Source: Altererythrobacter sp. XM-24bin4 (GTDB taxonomy: Bacteria > Pseudomonadota > Alphaproteobacteria > Sphingomonadales > Sphingomonadaceae). Taken from it: a DNA stretch of 64,000 nt. Below, piece by piece: positions 63,261-64,000 of the stretch. The stretch is taken from assembly GCA_003149575.1 (NCBI GenBank), contig QCWG01000001.1, positions 1,866,334 through 1,930,333 on the forward strand, given 5' to 3'. Each line of letters starts with the position of its first letter. The stretch's first letter is position 1. A program made the position numbers and the translations under genes. Below the pieces are notes generated by a model. The model ran no database searches. It had not been told where the DNA came from and was given only the letters and a program-made list of their open reading frames with translations.

Positions 63261-64000
63261 CTAGTCCTTCTTTTTTCGCTGCACACCAGAGGCAGATCGG
63301 ACTGGATCGCCACTATAGCGTTCCCATAAGTCCGGCCTGCGTAGCCGAGTGTCGGTTTCCGCTTGCGCTTTACGCCAAGTATCCACCTTCGCATGATCCC
63401 CCGATCGCAGCACTTCAGGGATCGTGCGCCCTTCCCATGTTTGAGGTCGGGTATATTGCGGATATTCGAGCAATCCATCTTCGAAGGATTCTTCGGTTCC
63501 GCTTGAAGGCGCGCCCATTACGCCGGGAAGCAGCCGAATGCAAGCATCAAGTATCGCCAATGCCGCCGGTTCCCCGCCGGAAAGCACGATGTCCGCCAGG
63601 CTGACTTGCTCGATTTCGGGGCGAGCCTCGAACAGCCGCTCGTCAAACCCCTCGAAACGGCCGCAAATGATGGTGACGCCGGACCCTGATGCTATCTCGC
63701 GAATCCGTGCCTGCGTGATGGGTTTCCCGCGCGGTGTCATGGCGAGGATGGGCACTTTGGGCGAGGAAGCCCCCTCCACTTCAGAGGAGCGCTTTTGCAT
63801 TTGCAAAACAGAATCAAGCGCAGCCGCCATTACATCGGCCTTCAGCACCATCCCGGCACCGCCGCCCGCTGGCGTATCATCAACCGTGCGATGCTTGTCC
63901 TCGGTAAAATCGCGCGGATTGACTGTGTCGCAAGACCAGTCCCCGCGCTCGAGCGCCTTGCCTGCGAGCGAAACGCCCAGCGGCCCGGGAAACATCTCTG
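63261..64000 (-). CDS. trmD: tRNA (guanine-37-N1)-methyltransferase (5' end cut by window edge)
   Basis: TrmD methylates G37 of tRNAs with a 3'-side G36 and prevents frameshifting. The SPOUT trefoil knot is seen in [14 protein letters not shown] and LPGVMG, after a conserved start ([11 protein letters not shown]-like). The frame is open to the edge (GAG before the ATG at 63995), so the first residues are outside the window and that ATG is internal. 246 codons are visible. Confidence 0.95.
   Translation of the reverse strand, partial: EMFPGPLGVSLAGKALERGDWSCDTVNPRDFTEDKHRTVDDTPAGGGAGMVLKADVMAAALDSVLQMQKRSSEVEGASSPKVPILAMTPRGKPITQARIREIASGSGVTIICGRFEGFDERLFEARPEIEQVSLADIVLSGGEPAALAILDACIRLLPGVMGAPSSGTEESFEDGLLEYPQYTRPQTWEGRTIPEVLRSGDHAKVDTWRKAQAETDTRLRRPDLWERYSGDPVRSASGVQRKKKD

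Noticed and set aside
1-64000. CRISPR arrays, insertion sequences, toxin-antitoxin or defence islands
   Set aside because: I saw no regularly spaced repeats, transposase genes or terminal inverted repeats, and no recognised defence genes in the reading frames.

Overview
The window is chromosomal DNA of an alphaproteobacterium, most likely a marine Sphingomonadales member of the Erythrobacteraceae type. Supporting signs are a DivL-type tyrosine pseudo-kinase next to tsaE, C4-pathway 5-aminolevulinate synthase (hemA), a complete propionyl-CoA to succinyl-CoA operon, a carboxynorspermidine polyamine locus and Flp-type pilins. The genus is an inference; no rRNA is present to test it. Gene density is high and stop/start overlaps of the ATGA or GTGA kind are frequent. 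There is no prophage, insertion sequence, CRISPR array or integrative element.

Layout. 1-9.2 kb: tsaE (cut by the window edge), divL, ahcY, divergent 1-Cys peroxiredoxin, OmpA-family protein, a decayed copper-handling region (copB and MauE-like remnants), folE, tRNA-Arg(ACG), mutT, two Flp pilin genes and a tiny lipoprotein. 9.2-17.5 kb: a leftward set (small membrane protein, large secreted protein of unknown role, xerD, accA) diverging from aroK-aroB, then a POT peptide transporter, a cyclase-family hydrolase and an acetyltransferase. 17.5-25.7 kb: the leftward propionate operon pccB - small membrane protein - osmC-like - mce - enoyl-CoA hydratase - scpA - hidden 53-residue Cys-rich protein - pccA. 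25.7-32.3 kb: two SDR enzymes, an FAD oxidoreductase, glutathione reductase with an inverted repeat in its promoter, an RhlE helicase and TspO. 32.3-39.1 kb: pgi, the lepB-rnc-era operon, topA. 39.1-41.4 kb: a patch of gene decay (dprA with its catalytic core deleted; a LuxR-HTH/membrane/EF-hand gene with an in-frame TAG; just before it a small ORF after topA also interrupted by TAG), with plsY intact between. 41.4-50.7 kb: murI, hemA, nitroreductase, polyamine genes (CASDH, nspC, ornithine/lysine decarboxylase), a serine/threonine dehydratase and two MAPEG genes. 50.7-64 kb: trxB, a tyrosine phosphatase, a beta-propeller lipoprotein - RimB - RimK operon, a tightly coupled four-gene operon (DsbA-like isomerase, GFA protein, alpha/beta hydrolase, membrane protein), asd, a dehalogenase-like hydrolase, an S9 peptidase, rplS and trmD (cut by the window edge).

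Most of the window is housekeeping. I did not find a convincing new defence or secretion system. The points that deserve a second look are the Cys-rich micro-protein inside the propionate operon, the membrane-tethered LuxR/EF-hand regulator and its stop codon, the clean internal deletion of dprA, the head-to-head copB/MauE fusion scar, and the palindromes in the gor and ahcY/peroxiredoxin promoters.
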